A stretch of DNA of 63,484 bases from Phycisphaerae bacterium (GCA_030745875.1 JASLNT010000069.1:1-63484); one strand, 5' to 3'; shown: positions 1-7,559, numbered from the stretch's first letter. The notes: a model not told the origin generated them from the letters alone. Made by a program: numbers and translations.

Positions 1-576
1 CACCGTCGCCACGTCGTAGCCGAGCGCCCGCGCCGCAAGGACATACAGGCTGATCTGTCCGTCGTAGCGGAGACGAAGCCAGTAGTCCGAATCGGGGGAG
101 ATGTCGCAGCCGGCGGTCTTATACTCCAGCACCGCCAGCCGCCCGCCGGGCAGCCGCACGATCGCATCGATCTTGCCGGCCAGGCGGAACGTCCTGCTAG
201 CCGCGCCGGTGTCCGGGTTGACCAGAGGGATATCGAAGGGGAGTTCGACGGCAACGAATTCTAGATCGTCGTCCCCGTACCGCCAGAAGTGCCCGGCCAG
301 AAGCTGCCTGACTGTCTCGCACTCGACGGCCCAGGCATGTGGTTCAGCCCAGTCGGGCGATTCGTCGTAGCCGGCCGTGGCAAGGTCGATCACTGCGGCA
401 AGATCGTCGGCGAACAGCCCGCGACGAAGTTCCTGCCCCCGATGGAACGCCGAACCGAGTCGAAGCGGAGCTGTATCTCGCAGCCGCCGCAGGCCCAGAT
501 CGTAACGATAGCAGAATTGCCGGGGACACCGCCGCATCGTCGCCATACTTGTGGACGTGAGCTTCGATGTGATCAT
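1..576 (-). CDS. PD-(D/E)XK nuclease, RecB/Cas4-like (C-terminus cut by window start)
   Basis: The frame opens at an ATG at 576 and stays open to base 1, giving 192 visible residues; the C-terminus is missing. The visible part has the order of a RecB/Cas4-type PD-(D/E)XK nuclease: a Cys-Pro-rich start (C17, C22), a GSAFHRG segment with H45, an aspartate in KIDAIV (D137), the E151-x-K153 pair in LEYKT, and a trailing Q174 in a QISLYVLAA helix. These are the metal-binding and catalytic positions of the family. The start codon overlaps the stop of the DUF1580-like gene by 4 bases (ATGA), so the two are translationally coupled. The place next to an integrase suggests a mobile-element replication, recombination or defence nuclease. 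Whether a helicase domain follows cannot be seen. Confidence 0.8.
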   Translation of the reverse strand, partial: MITSKLTSTSMATMRRCPRQFCYRYDLGLRRLRDTAPLRLGSAFHRGQELRRGLFADDLAAVIDLATAGYDESPDWAEPHAWAVECETVRQLLAGHFWRYGDDDLEFVAVELPFDIPLVNPDTGAASRTFRLAGKIDAIVRLPGGRLAVLEYKTAGCDISPDSDYWLRLRYDGQISLYVLAARALGYDVATV

Positions 577-926
577 ACCCCCGCCTCCTCAAGGTCGCGC
601 TCGGCTCGCTCGATTGACGCCTGTCGCTCCTTCTCACCTCGCGTCCGCGGTCGCGGCGAAGGCGTGAACCCCTCCTGCTCGGCCTGGTCGAAATACTCAG
701 CGTCAGCCGCGGCCAGGCTTTTGCCGAACTCATCGAGCCAACCACCGGTGGTGAAGATCTTCCCGCCGATCCTGATGTGCTGAAGTCGAATCCGCTGGCC
801 GGTGCGGGAAAGAATGCCCTTACGGCACCAGCGCCATATGCAGTTCGCCGAAGGTCGCCCCGGCGCTATCCTGGCGGCCTGACCCAGCCGGATGTATTTC
901 TTCTTATTGGAAAGAGTGTCGTGCAT
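573..926 (-). CDS. DUF1580-like small DNA-binding protein
   Basis: A 117-residue protein. Residues about 10-70 match the planctomycete DUF1580 pattern: a helix-turn-helix-like start (IRLGQAARI), a helix with I-W-R-W, then K-G-I and a short beta hairpin around RIGGKIFTT. The C-terminal 45 residues are charged and probably helical. Proteins of this type are small, usually sit in planctomycete integrative elements, and resemble excisionase or MerR-like winged domains, so a regulator or excision factor is likely. It is the first gene of a two-gene minus-strand operon with the nuclease. A cluster of AGTAACA heptamers lies 66-219 bases upstream and could be its own or a partner's binding sites. The family call is from memory of the pattern. 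Confidence 0.65.
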   Translation of the reverse strand: MHDTLSNKKKYIRLGQAARIAPGRPSANCIWRWCRKGILSRTGQRIRLQHIRIGGKIFTTGGWLDEFGKSLAAADAEYFDQAEQEGFTPSPRPRTRGEKERQASIERAERDLEEAGV

Positions 927-991
927 TGGATTCTCCTGTGCGTCTTGGTTCCGTTAATCCGATGCACGATTTATAGGGGATGATTTTCGGC

Positions 992-1145
992 TGTTACTTT
1001 CTCGCAGGTAGTAACAGCCAGTAACAACGATAGTAACAAGAGCCGAGAATCTTAAGGCCGGTGATGACTGTGAGTTGAGGGCGCGAAAAGAACTTTCAGT
1101 TTTTTCTTGTTACTAGAATTCTGTTACTGCTATTCAGGAGTAACA
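992..1145. repeat. Cluster of seven AGTAACA heptamers
   Basis: The heptamer AGTAACA occurs on the plus strand at 1010-1016, 1020-1026, 1032-1038 and 1139-1145, and inverted (TGTTACT) at 992-998, 1108-1114 and 1122-1128. The eighth base is A or G in every copy. The copies form two groups about 70 bases apart, with 10-17 base spacing inside each group. The position just upstream of the DUF1580/nuclease operon suggests regulator binding sites; iteron-like replication or recombination sites are an alternative. Confidence 0.75.
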
Positions 1146-1529
1146 ACAGAATCGAGTCGCTGTTATGGTGCGAGAGCACGTCACAAAACAGTTCTTGAAG
1201 TGCTTATCAAAATCTCGCCAACTGGCCACTTTTTGGCAGAAAATCTGATTCCGCGTTTACGTGCGTGGGGTGGCCCAGGGGGGAGGCATTTGTACAACAC
1301 GTCGTACATGAGGCCACTGAACGACAAGCAACTTGCTCTGGTCTGAAATACGCTCCAGAGCTGGGGCAGCCGCCCCGACATGCCCTTTGTCATATCGCAG
1401 ATCCCCTGCTCCAGCCCGAAGGAACTGTTTCTGCAAGAATCACCGCAAAGCTGCAAAAAAACTTTTAGGCGTAACACTTTTTAGAATAGTCTGTTATCTA
1501 CTCTCATGACAAATCGCCCAGGAATTCCA

Positions 1530-1560
1530 TTGACTTTTGATATATCATATGCGATATAAT
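1530..1560 (+). promoter_or_regulatory. Sigma70-like promoter with embedded operator
   Basis: A TTGACT box at 1530-1535 and a TATAAT box at 1555-1560 are separated by 19 bases. A perfect inverted repeat, TATATC (1541-1546) and GATATA (1553-1558) around a 6-base centre, lies in the spacer and overlaps the -10 box. It would be a natural site for repression by the HTH protein encoded at 1603. Confidence 0.5.
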
Positions 1561-1602
1561 ATGCCAGTTCAATAGACACCTACTATGACATAGGACAAAG
1601 AG

Positions 1603-2049
1603 ATGACCAAAGAGAAACTTCTACGGATCAAGCAGGAACTGGGGGATATGAGGTGGGAAGACTTCGCAAAGGCGCTGAACGTCAGTACGGCAACGATGAT
1701 GCGTTACAAGGAAGACCCGTCCAAAATGCCTGAGGAAACGCACCAACTGCTAGAGTGCTTCCTCAAGTTCCTCGAGGAAGATCTCACAGATGAGACTGAC
1801 CGTGGTAGGTCAGAGTTGAAAGGAGCCGTGGTGCAGAAAGGGTTCATCGGGGTGTTGGCCGCCGCCGCGGTAGCCGGCGCCCTTCCGGTCGGCCTCCTCG
1901 CCTCGGTCACCGTTGTGCCTGCGCTAGCGTGGATTGCCGGGGTATTCATTGGACACGACACAGCACCGCCGTTTTTTCGAAGACTGTTCAACCGAAACGA
2001 CGACTCAACCAAGAATCAGAAAACACAGCCCCCTGGAAAGGAGCACTGA
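1603..2049 (+). CDS. Small HTH protein with hydrophobic C-terminal half
   Basis: A 148-residue protein of unrecognised family. Residues about 1-45 read like a small XRE-type helix-turn-helix (EDFAKALNVSTATMMRYKED). A charged linker follows, then a long hydrophobic stretch (about 78-115, rich in Ala, Val, Gly and Leu) that could form one or two membrane helices, and a basic, Asn/Thr/Gln-rich tail. The combination suggests a membrane-tethered DNA-binding protein or a small phage/ICE-type regulator. Its promoter has an inverted repeat over the -10 box, which fits autoregulation. Another small membrane protein starts 2 bases after its stop, so the two form an operon. The function is unknown. Confidence 0.6.
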   Translation: MTKEKLLRIKQELGDMRWEDFAKALNVSTATMMRYKEDPSKMPEETHQLLECFLKFLEEDLTDETDRGRSELKGAVVQKGFIGVLAAAAVAGALPVGLLASVTVVPALAWIAGVFIGHDTAPPFFRRLFNRNDDSTKNQKTQPPGKEH

Positions 2050-2051
2050 AA

Positions 2052-2240
2052 ATGGCACTGCCCTTGAATGTTGGACGCGATGGCGTGATTTTCGTCAACT
2101 GCCTGAGACCCGCAGGCAAGCTCTTGTATCGCCTCAAACATGCGCCACCGCAAGTCAAGCTGCCCATCCTGGCCGCCGCTGGTGTTGCCGCGTTAGGTGG
2201 CATAGCTTACTACACGTACCGGAAGGCAAGTGAAACCTGA
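2052..2240 (+). CDS. Small single-span membrane protein
   Basis: A 62-residue protein starting at an ATG preceded by GGAAAGGAG about 7 bases upstream, inside the end of the preceding gene. Residues about 38-58 (an Ala/Leu/Gly-rich helix ending in tyrosines) form one predicted membrane span; the N-terminal half is basic. The open frame extends further upstream to 1929, but this start has the better ribosome site and clears the HTH gene. No family is recognised. Tight coupling to the HTH/membrane gene inside an integrative element is the only clue to its role. Confidence 0.5.
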   Translation: MALPLNVGRDGVIFVNCLRPAGKLLYRLKHAPPQVKLPILAAAGVAALGGIAYYTYRKASET

Positions 2241-2262
2241 CGTCGACAGCCACGCCGCACCT

Positions 2263-3543
2263 TCACCCGATCTTTGCCATGATCTTCGAGACTTTGGCGA
2301 TATCGACTTCGGCGTAGAAAGCTTCGGTCACGGCCATCGTACTGTGGCCGAGAACGGCCCGGGCCATCTCCAAACCGGCGACCCGGCGAATCCGCGTGGC
2401 CGCAGCGTGCCGGAGTTGGTTGGGAGACCAGCGGTGCTCTGTGTTCCAGTGTCGGAGCTCTTCCTTCTGCTCGTCGGTCAGCGCCGCCCGCTTAAGCTTC
2501 GAAAGCTCCGGATGCGGCCAAGCCGCTTCGCACCCGTAGGCAATCGCGCGGCCGTAGCTCGTGGTAGTATAGTGGTCACCGGGTTTCTTGGCGGGATCCG
2601 CTCTGCGGTTGCTGCCCGGGCGATTGCCATAGGACAGCGGCGTATTCCGCCGGGCGTGCTGGGCCGCACGGCGATGGTCGTCCGACTCCGCCGGGCTGAA
2701 CAGGAACGCGTCGAGTGAACGCTTGCCGAAATATTTCTTCTCGATGATTTCGCGGGCCTTCGGACCAAGGGGGATCACGCGGTCGCGGCCGCGAAACTGT
2801 GTCTTGTGCCGCGACGGCCGGTACAGCCAGACCCGATCGCTCGCGTCGATATCGACCAGCCGCATAATGCACACCTCCCCCGGCCGCATCCCGGTATACC
2901 ACTGGAGGCGGATCATGTCGGTCACCACCGGGCTGACGTGCGGCAAAACCGCTTCCATCTCGGCTTCGGTGACCGCCCGGACAGGCGGGCGCTCGGACGC
3001 TGCGCACCGGCCGGCCCGGAGACCTTGCAGGGTCGAAAGGGCCGTGTGAACGTCGACGGGCACGAGCCCCTCGCTGACGCCCCACTTGAAAATCGTGCGA
3101 ACCCGGACAATCTGCCGGTTGATGTATTTGCGTGACCAGCCGCGTTCGACCATAACTTGGCGGATCGCCTTCAGCGCCTTCGGCGAGAAGTGCCGTACCA
3201 GCGTGCGGCCGTGGAGCGACTTGACGATGCCGATGAGGGTCAAGTAGTTGCGATACTCCTTGCCGACCTCACCATCGGCCACACGGTAGTAGCCTTCGGC
3301 GTACTGACGGAACCGGCTGAGCAATTCGGTAACGGTCAGCTTCCCGCCATCGGTGGGAATCTCGCCGCGGGAAGCCTGCCATTCGGCGATAACGCGATTG
3401 TACGCTTCGAAGGATTCCGGCGAGTTGTGCCGCCCCAGGTAGATCCGTTTGCCGGCAATATCGACGAAGGCGATATGTTTGCCGTTGGTTCTCTTGAGGC
3501 GCAGGTACGACGGCGGCTTCGGCTTGCTAGTCGTGCGTGTCAT
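2263..3543 (-). CDS. Tyrosine recombinase / phage-type integrase
   Basis: A 426-residue site-specific integrase. An arm/core-binding region (about 65-175) precedes the catalytic domain (about 190-420). Visible catalytic residues are R220 in TGMRPGEV, K247 in the beta hairpin, R378, H400 in LGHST and the nucleophile Y410. The usual HxxR box reads N375-x-x-R378 followed by H379, so the first histidine is replaced by asparagine. The ATG at 3543 starts the conserved protein; the frame continues upstream through tRNA-Gly, which cannot be coding. The gene sits 116 bases from the 3' end of tRNA-Gly, the normal place for an integrase that uses a tRNA as attB. It therefore marks the right end of an element extending left out of the window. 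Confidence 0.9.
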   Translation of the reverse strand: MTRTTSKPKPPSYLRLKRTNGKHIAFVDIAGKRIYLGRHNSPESFEAYNRVIAEWQASRGEIPTDGGKLTVTELLSRFRQYAEGYYRVADGEVGKEYRNYLTLIGIVKSLHGRTLVRHFSPKALKAIRQVMVERGWSRKYINRQIVRVRTIFKWGVSEGLVPVDVHTALSTLQGLRAGRCAASERPPVRAVTEAEMEAVLPHVSPVVTDMIRLQWYTGMRPGEVCIMRLVDIDASDRVWLYRPSRHKTQFRGRDRVIPLGPKAREIIEKKYFGKRSLDAFLFSPAESDDHRRAAQHARRNTPLSYGNRPGSNRRADPAKKPGDHYTTTSYGRAIAYGCEAAWPHPELSKLKRAALTDEQKEELRHWNTEHRWSPNQLRHAAATRIRRVAGLEMARAVLGHSTMAVTEAFYAEVDIAKVSKIMAKIG

Positions 3544-3570
3544 TTTCGATCTCCCGTCTGGCGGCTTAAT

Positions 3571-3585
3571 CTTATACCGTATAAG
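3571..3585. promoter_or_regulatory. Palindrome upstream of the integrase
   Basis: A perfect inverted repeat, CTTATA-CCG-TATAAG, lies 28 bases upstream of the integrase start. A wider GGCTTA...TAAGCC pair flanks it. It could be an operator or an integrase/excisionase arm site; the sequence alone does not decide. Confidence 0.4.
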
Positions 3586-3659
3586 CCAAATCCTTGGCTT
3601 ACGGCCGCACCGGGCATAACCGGGTGATCGTAACACACGATCGCGACTAGACTTACAAA

Positions 3660-3732
3660 AGCGGGCGAAGGGATTCAAACCCTCAACATTCAGCTTGGAA
3701 GGCTGACACTCTATCAATTGAGTTACGCCCGC
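3660..3732 (-). tRNA. tRNA-Gly (anticodon TCC)
   Basis: A full cloverleaf reads on the minus strand: acceptor GCGGGCG pairing with CGCCCGC, anticodon loop CTTCCAA giving TCC, and T-loop TTTGAATC. The discriminator is T, as usual for glycine tRNA. The 3' end faces the integrase gene, so it is the probable attachment site of the left element. Confidence 0.95.
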
Positions 3733-3806
3733 GGTTAGTTTTCCTGTCGTCCAGGCGACCGAAACCCGGTCACAATCAACAGTTCCTGTCATACGGACAG
3801 GGCTAC

Positions 3807-3889
3807 TGGTAGCGGCTGGATTTGAACCAGCGTAGGCTTACGCCGTCAGATTTACAGTCTGATCCCTTTGACCGCTCGGGCACACTACC
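3807..3889 (-). tRNA. tRNA-Tyr (anticodon GTA)
   Basis: A class II tRNA with a long variable arm on the minus strand: 5' end GGTAGTG pairing with CGCTACC, anticodon loop CTGTAAA giving GTA, T-loop GTTCAAATC and discriminator A. It lies 74 bases upstream of tRNA-Gly and is probably co-transcribed with it. Confidence 0.95.
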
Positions 3890-3904
3890 ATAATCAAGGC
3901 GAGG

Positions 3905-3933
3905 ATCATACAGGACGGGCTCATTTATGTCAA
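3905..3933 (-). promoter_or_regulatory. Promoter of the tRNA-Tyr/tRNA-Gly unit
   Basis: On the minus strand TTGACA (3928-3933) is followed after exactly 17 bases by TATGAT (3905-3910), 16 bases before the tRNA-Tyr 5' end. The match is 6/6 at -35 and 5/6 at -10 with ideal spacing. Confidence 0.8.
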
Positions 3934-4062
3934 GCCCGGATGATATCCAGGCAACGCCCGCGTGCTCGCAGATGGAAATAAGGCGACCCACTGAGTGAAT
4001 CCAAGTGGGGTCGGGGTCGCGTGGGAATCTCGTTAAGCGCGACAGGATTCATCAATGGGCCG

Positions 4063-4078
4063 CCGCAGATTCCTGCGG
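4063..4078 (-). terminator. Hairpin downstream of dtd
   Basis: A perfect 6-bp stem, CCGCAG and CTGCGG, with a 4-base loop lies 24 bases beyond the dtd stop. No T-run follows on the minus strand, so it may only be a transcript-end stabiliser. Confidence 0.35.
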
Positions 4079-4101
4079 TTCGGAGCAGCCTTGGAGCAAG
4101 A

Positions 4102-4554
4102 TCAGCCTTCGATCGGGCGAGTATCCAGTATCACGTTCACCGGTCCGTTGGCCTGGGAGTCTATAATCATGTGTGCGCCAAACCGCCCGGTTTCCACCTT
4201 ACAACCCCGGCCGGTCAGTGCGGACACGAACGCATCGAACAGTTTTTCGGCCTCTTCGGGACGAGCGGCCAGCCCAAACGAGGGCCTGCGCCCTTTGCGC
4301 GTGTCAGCGGCCAGTGTGAAGTTGGGAATGGCCAGGATGCCCCCCCGCGCATCCCGGACATTATGATTCATCTTCCCGCATTCATCCTCGAAAATGCGGA
4401 GTCCCGCGATTTTCTCCGCCAGTTTCTCCGCGTCAGAGACTTCGTCGCCGACAAGTACTCCCACGTAGACCAGAAAGCCCGTCTGACACTGTCCGGTCAG
4501 GACATCGTCAACCGTTACGGCCGCCCGGTTCACTCTCTGAACAACTGCTCTCAT
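4102..4554 (-). CDS. dtd: D-aminoacyl-tRNA deacylase
   Basis: A 150-residue protein collinear with bacterial DTD, which hydrolyses D-aminoacyl-tRNA (for example D-Tyr-tRNA) in the cytoplasm to protect translation. Family hallmarks are the MRAVVQRV start, LRIFEDECGKMN, KGRRPSF, and a Gly137-Pro138 chiral-selectivity motif. Thr80 falls in the position of the conserved threonine of SQFTL. That box reads P-N-F-T-L here, and the C-terminal motif is GPVN instead of GPVT; both keep the main functional residues. The start overlaps the stop of the upstream WYL regulator by 4 bases, so translation is coupled. Confidence 0.93.
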   Translation of the reverse strand: MRAVVQRVNRAAVTVDDVLTGQCQTGFLVYVGVLVGDEVSDAEKLAEKIAGLRIFEDECGKMNHNVRDARGGILAIPNFTLAADTRKGRRPSFGLAARPEEAEKLFDAFVSALTGRGCKVETGRFGAHMIIDSQANGPVNVILDTRPIEG

Positions 4555-5537
4555 GACAGTTCCTCCACAGGGCTTCCGTAATTCGAAAGAACTGACTTAG
4601 CAACGCGGATAACGCTCTTGCGAAGCGAGGCCGGAGCGATGACTTCAACCTGATCGCCGTAACCAAGTATCCACCAGGTGATCTCTCCGAGCCCATCGAC
4701 CTTTGCTCGGTAATCAAGCGAACCGTCCGGGCGCAACTGGGTCTCCTGAGTTCTATGCCATCTAACCTCCGATACATTCGTGGCGACTTTCGGAGTGAAT
4801 CTTAAATGCACGCGGTATTCTCGTCCCTCGGGGATCATCGACCATGCATTTCCGAAATATTTGTCCAGGTCGACCTCCCGAGGTTTAGTGAACACCTTCG
4901 GAGTAACAACGATCTTCTCAATCCTGGACAGCTTGAACGTTCTGTTCTCCCGATGCGTTTTCGAGTAGGCGATCAGGTACCACGCCCTGCCCATAAACAG
5001 AAGTTTCAGAGGCTTGACCGCCAGATGGATCGTCTTCTTATCGTGGAGGGAGTTGTAGCTCAACATACATATGCGTCTATCGACAACCGCCCGCCCCAGC
5101 GTATCGAATGTCGAATCGAGCCCGTCATGGTCCGCCAGCGGTCCCAGCGATACTCTCATCTTGCCAAGCACGGAGCCGACATAACCGCGAATACCGTGCG
5201 GAAGCGCCCCTTCCAGTTTCACCGCCGCCCGGGCGCCATGCCCCAGGAGAGGCACATTATGCGCGCCTTCGATGCGTCCGGTCATGGCGAGCATCGACAG
5301 AGCCTCAGCCAGGGTGAGGTTAATCGGCGGAAGGAAAAAATGTCCGCCGATTCTGTACCCGCCGGTGTCCGGGTCAAAGTAGTACGGTATGTGCGCCAGT
5401 TCCAGCATATTCAGGTCTCGATAAACCGTTCGCTTACAAACCTCAAGTTCCCGGGCCAGGTCCGCAGCCGAATAATTCCGTCCGGTCTGCAGCAACGTTA
5501 TCAATCGCAACAATCGGTGAACTCTACTAACGTTCAT
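4551..5537 (-). CDS. YafY-type WYL-domain transcriptional regulator
   Basis: A 328-residue regulator. Residues about 5-60 form a DeoR/HTH_11-type winged helix (SAADLARELEVCKRTVYRDL). Residues about 140-230 form a WYL domain containing the literal W-Y-L (GRAWYLIAYSK) and a C-terminal WCX-like extension. WYL domains sense nucleotide or nucleic-acid ligands. I chose the ATG at 5537 because GGAGACAGG lies directly upstream; longer starts at 5552 and 5573 exist. A perfect inverted repeat 30-47 bases upstream suggests autoregulation. The gene is followed by dtd with an ATGA overlap, linking the sensor to translation quality control or simply forming a small operon. Confidence 0.85.
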   Translation of the reverse strand: MNVSRVHRLLRLITLLQTGRNYSAADLARELEVCKRTVYRDLNMLELAHIPYYFDPDTGGYRIGGHFFLPPINLTLAEALSMLAMTGRIEGAHNVPLLGHGARAAVKLEGALPHGIRGYVGSVLGKMRVSLGPLADHDGLDSTFDTLGRAVVDRRICMLSYNSLHDKKTIHLAVKPLKLLFMGRAWYLIAYSKTHRENRTFKLSRIEKIVVTPKVFTKPREVDLDKYFGNAWSMIPEGREYRVHLRFTPKVATNVSEVRWHRTQETQLRPDGSLDYRAKVDGLGEITWWILGYGDQVEVIAPASLRKSVIRVAKSVLSNYGSPVEELS

Positions 5538-5566
5538 CCTGTCTCCAATCATTATCGCCACACCCT

Positions 5567-5584
5567 GTGACAACTGTGTGTCAC
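5567..5584. promoter_or_regulatory. Inverted repeat, probable operator of the WYL regulator
   Basis: GTGACA and TGTCAC form perfect 6-base arms around a 6-base centre, 30 bases upstream of the regulator start. Its size and place fit a dimeric winged-helix repressor site. Confidence 0.5.
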
Positions 5585-5716
5585 CGCAGTATGACTTTTT
5601 TCAGTTTTTTTTTTGACGCTTCCGTTCCGTAGGGCGCGTGGCGAGCGCCCCTGGGCGTATTCACACCCTGCGCGCACAGGGAAACGCAGGGTCGTTGCGA
5701 ATATATCCTCTTGAAA

Positions 5717-5736
5717 GCATGGGATTTACGCCATGC
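5717..5736 (-). terminator. Hairpin ending the efflux operon
   Basis: A perfect GCATGG/CCATGC stem with an 8-base loop lies 57 bases beyond the TolC-like gene on the minus strand. It is followed there by only a short T-run. Confidence 0.45.
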
Positions 5737-5792
5737 CCGCTAATGATCTGCATCCATGCGATCCGGTTTTCGGAGGTCGGATCGCCCACATG

Positions 5793-7457
5793 TTAAGGCA
5801 TGGAAACTTTCAGGCCGGGAAGGTCCAAAACTGTGCCCGTCACGCGACGGAGTTCTATCACGGCTGAATTGTAGTCCACCAACGCCTGGAGTTCAGAACG
5901 TTCCGCCAGCGCCAGTCGCTCCCGCGAACGGAGTTTCAATTCCAGGAACTCAGGGTCCATACCGCCCCTTCTGGTCTTCTGGATGGTCTCAAGTCCGTCC
6001 AGTTCGGCTCGGTAAGCCGCCACGGCCAGCCGCTCATACTCAAGGGTCTTCAGCGCCATTCTGATCTGTCGGACCCTCTCTTTTACGGAGGCGGCGATCT
6101 GGTCGGCGTTCCGCCGGAAACTTGCGATAGCTTTGCTTCGATCGAGCTTGCGCGCCCTCAGGAGCGACTTTCTCTGGCGATTGCCTATTGGGTACTCAAA
6201 TTCAATGCCGAGGGAGTAGCTGGCGTAATCACCGCTGAGCAGTTCGCGTCCGGCGACACGGGAGCTGCCGGCCATTCCCTGGAACGTCGTCGACGCGGTG
6301 ACGTCCAGCCGGGGCAGGAGTTCGCTCTTGGCGACTTTAATCTGCACGCCGGAGGCCTGTATCGCCAATCGCCCCTGGGCGAGTGTCGGGTTATGCTTCA
6401 ACGCCGCGGACAACTGATCTGCAACGTTTATCGCCACCGGACCATCGCTGAACGGCGTTGTCGGGATGATCTGGAATTTACCTATAGCGCTTATCTGCGT
6501 GTCGCCCAGCAACACGCCGAGTTGCTCCTGCACGTCGTAGATAATCTTCTCAAGGCGGACCTGGGTCCCCTTGTGAGACGCCAGGGCGCTGGCGGCCTGT
6601 TTTTGCTGTACGATAGGCGCGTCCAGCTTCTCACGCCCTTTTATCTCCTCGACTGTTTTCTCGCTCCAGGCGACCAGACTACTTTGTATTTCAAGCTCTT
6701 TTCTGGCCTGGTGGAGCTGCCAGTAAAGCCGATACACATCGGTTATGACACCCTCGACTTCTGAGCGAAACGCCTGCAATTGGGACTTGTGGGCCAACCT
6801 GGCGATACGAAGTCTTCCGAGATTGAAGTCCAACCATCCGCCTCGCAAGAGAGGCTGGGTGACTTCGAACTGCACGGTGGGCTCAAACTTGGTCGGTGAA
6901 GTAAAAGACTTGGCGTTGTCCCAGTCTCGGGTGGCGCCCCAGGTCAGTTCCCACTGCGTTCCGGTTGGAAGCAACTGTCGCAATCCCAATGTAAAGCTGC
7001 GTTCGTCGGTAATCGAACGGAGTGAGGTGGCGTACCGCTTCCTGTCGCCTTTGGCGTAATTGGCGGTTCCGAAGACCAGCACGTCAAACGCTGCAGCCGC
7101 CTGCACCATGTCCTCGCGACTGATTGCAGGATCGAAACTGATAACCTGTATCACAGGAGACCCCGCCAACGCGCGAACGACGGCCTCATCAAGCGACAGG
7201 CGAATCACGCGCCTGACAGCTCCGGACTCATCCTTTATCTCTTCAACCTTCAGCGGCGCCAGGCCCTCTCTGGGGGCGGGGTCCAACAAGCCAAGTTCGG
7301 TCTGACCGCCCATGCGATCTGAGGGGGCGTAATCGGCCATTTGTTTCTGGTAGCGCGCAATAATGCTCGGGTCCAACACGCCTGGGTTTACACATCCGTG
7401 AAACCCCGCAGCGAACCAAAGCAGCCCAAGTATGCACCCAAATACGGTTCTCTTCAT
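5793..7457 (-). CDS. TolC-family outer-membrane efflux protein
   Basis: A 554-residue protein with an N-terminal signal sequence ending in a possible lipobox (FHGC, C22), then two long, mostly helical halves typical of the outer-membrane efflux (OEP) family. The helical periodicity with Gln/Ala/Leu-rich coiled stretches (about 230-310 and 440-545) and beta-like YSLGIEFEYPIG and FEVTQPLLRGGW segments match the periplasmic barrel and outer-membrane strands. It probably forms the export duct for the ABC transporter pair encoded just upstream (102-base gap, same strand). No HlyD-type adaptor is encoded next to it. The family call is solid; the substrate is unknown. Confidence 0.85.
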   Translation of the reverse strand: MKRTVFGCILGLLWFAAGFHGCVNPGVLDPSIIARYQKQMADYAPSDRMGGQTELGLLDPAPREGLAPLKVEEIKDESGAVRRVIRLSLDEAVVRALAGSPVIQVISFDPAISREDMVQAAAAFDVLVFGTANYAKGDRKRYATSLRSITDERSFTLGLRQLLPTGTQWELTWGATRDWDNAKSFTSPTKFEPTVQFEVTQPLLRGGWLDFNLGRLRIARLAHKSQLQAFRSEVEGVITDVYRLYWQLHQARKELEIQSSLVAWSEKTVEEIKGREKLDAPIVQQKQAASALASHKGTQVRLEKIIYDVQEQLGVLLGDTQISAIGKFQIIPTTPFSDGPVAINVADQLSAALKHNPTLAQGRLAIQASGVQIKVAKSELLPRLDVTASTTFQGMAGSSRVAGRELLSGDYASYSLGIEFEYPIGNRQRKSLLRARKLDRSKAIASFRRNADQIAASVKERVRQIRMALKTLEYERLAVAAYRAELDGLETIQKTRRGGMDPEFLELKLRSRERLALAERSELQALVDYNSAVIELRRVTGTVLDLPGLKVSMP

Positions 7458-7559
7458 CGTTACTCTCCGAAGGCATTCTCCACCGGCGAAACCCTACCAC
7501 AAGATCGACCAACATGCAACCATCCAAATTGCTCAGCCCACCGCGGTTCTGCGGGCATT

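Larger units (their letters stand above)
927..1602. other. Long divergent intergenic region of the integrative element
   Basis: No convincing gene is present. Short open frames here (for example 1107-1346 plus and 1181-1477 minus) lack ribosome sites and recognisable composition. The left part, nearest the minus-strand operon, carries seven AGTAACA heptamers. The right end carries a sigma70-like promoter with an embedded inverted repeat. Between about 1160 and 1500 I see only an imperfect palindrome near 1290-1310 (TGTAC...GTACA) and nothing I can name. Confidence 0.6.

Noticed and set aside
992..1145. AGTAACA heptamers as a CRISPR array
   Set aside because: Units are 7 bases, in mixed orientation and irregularly spaced; no cas gene is present.
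2263..3543. Integrase as an integron integrase (IntI) for the cassette cluster
   Set aside because: It sits at a tRNA, 11 kb from the cluster, and shows no integron-specific insertion that I could identify.
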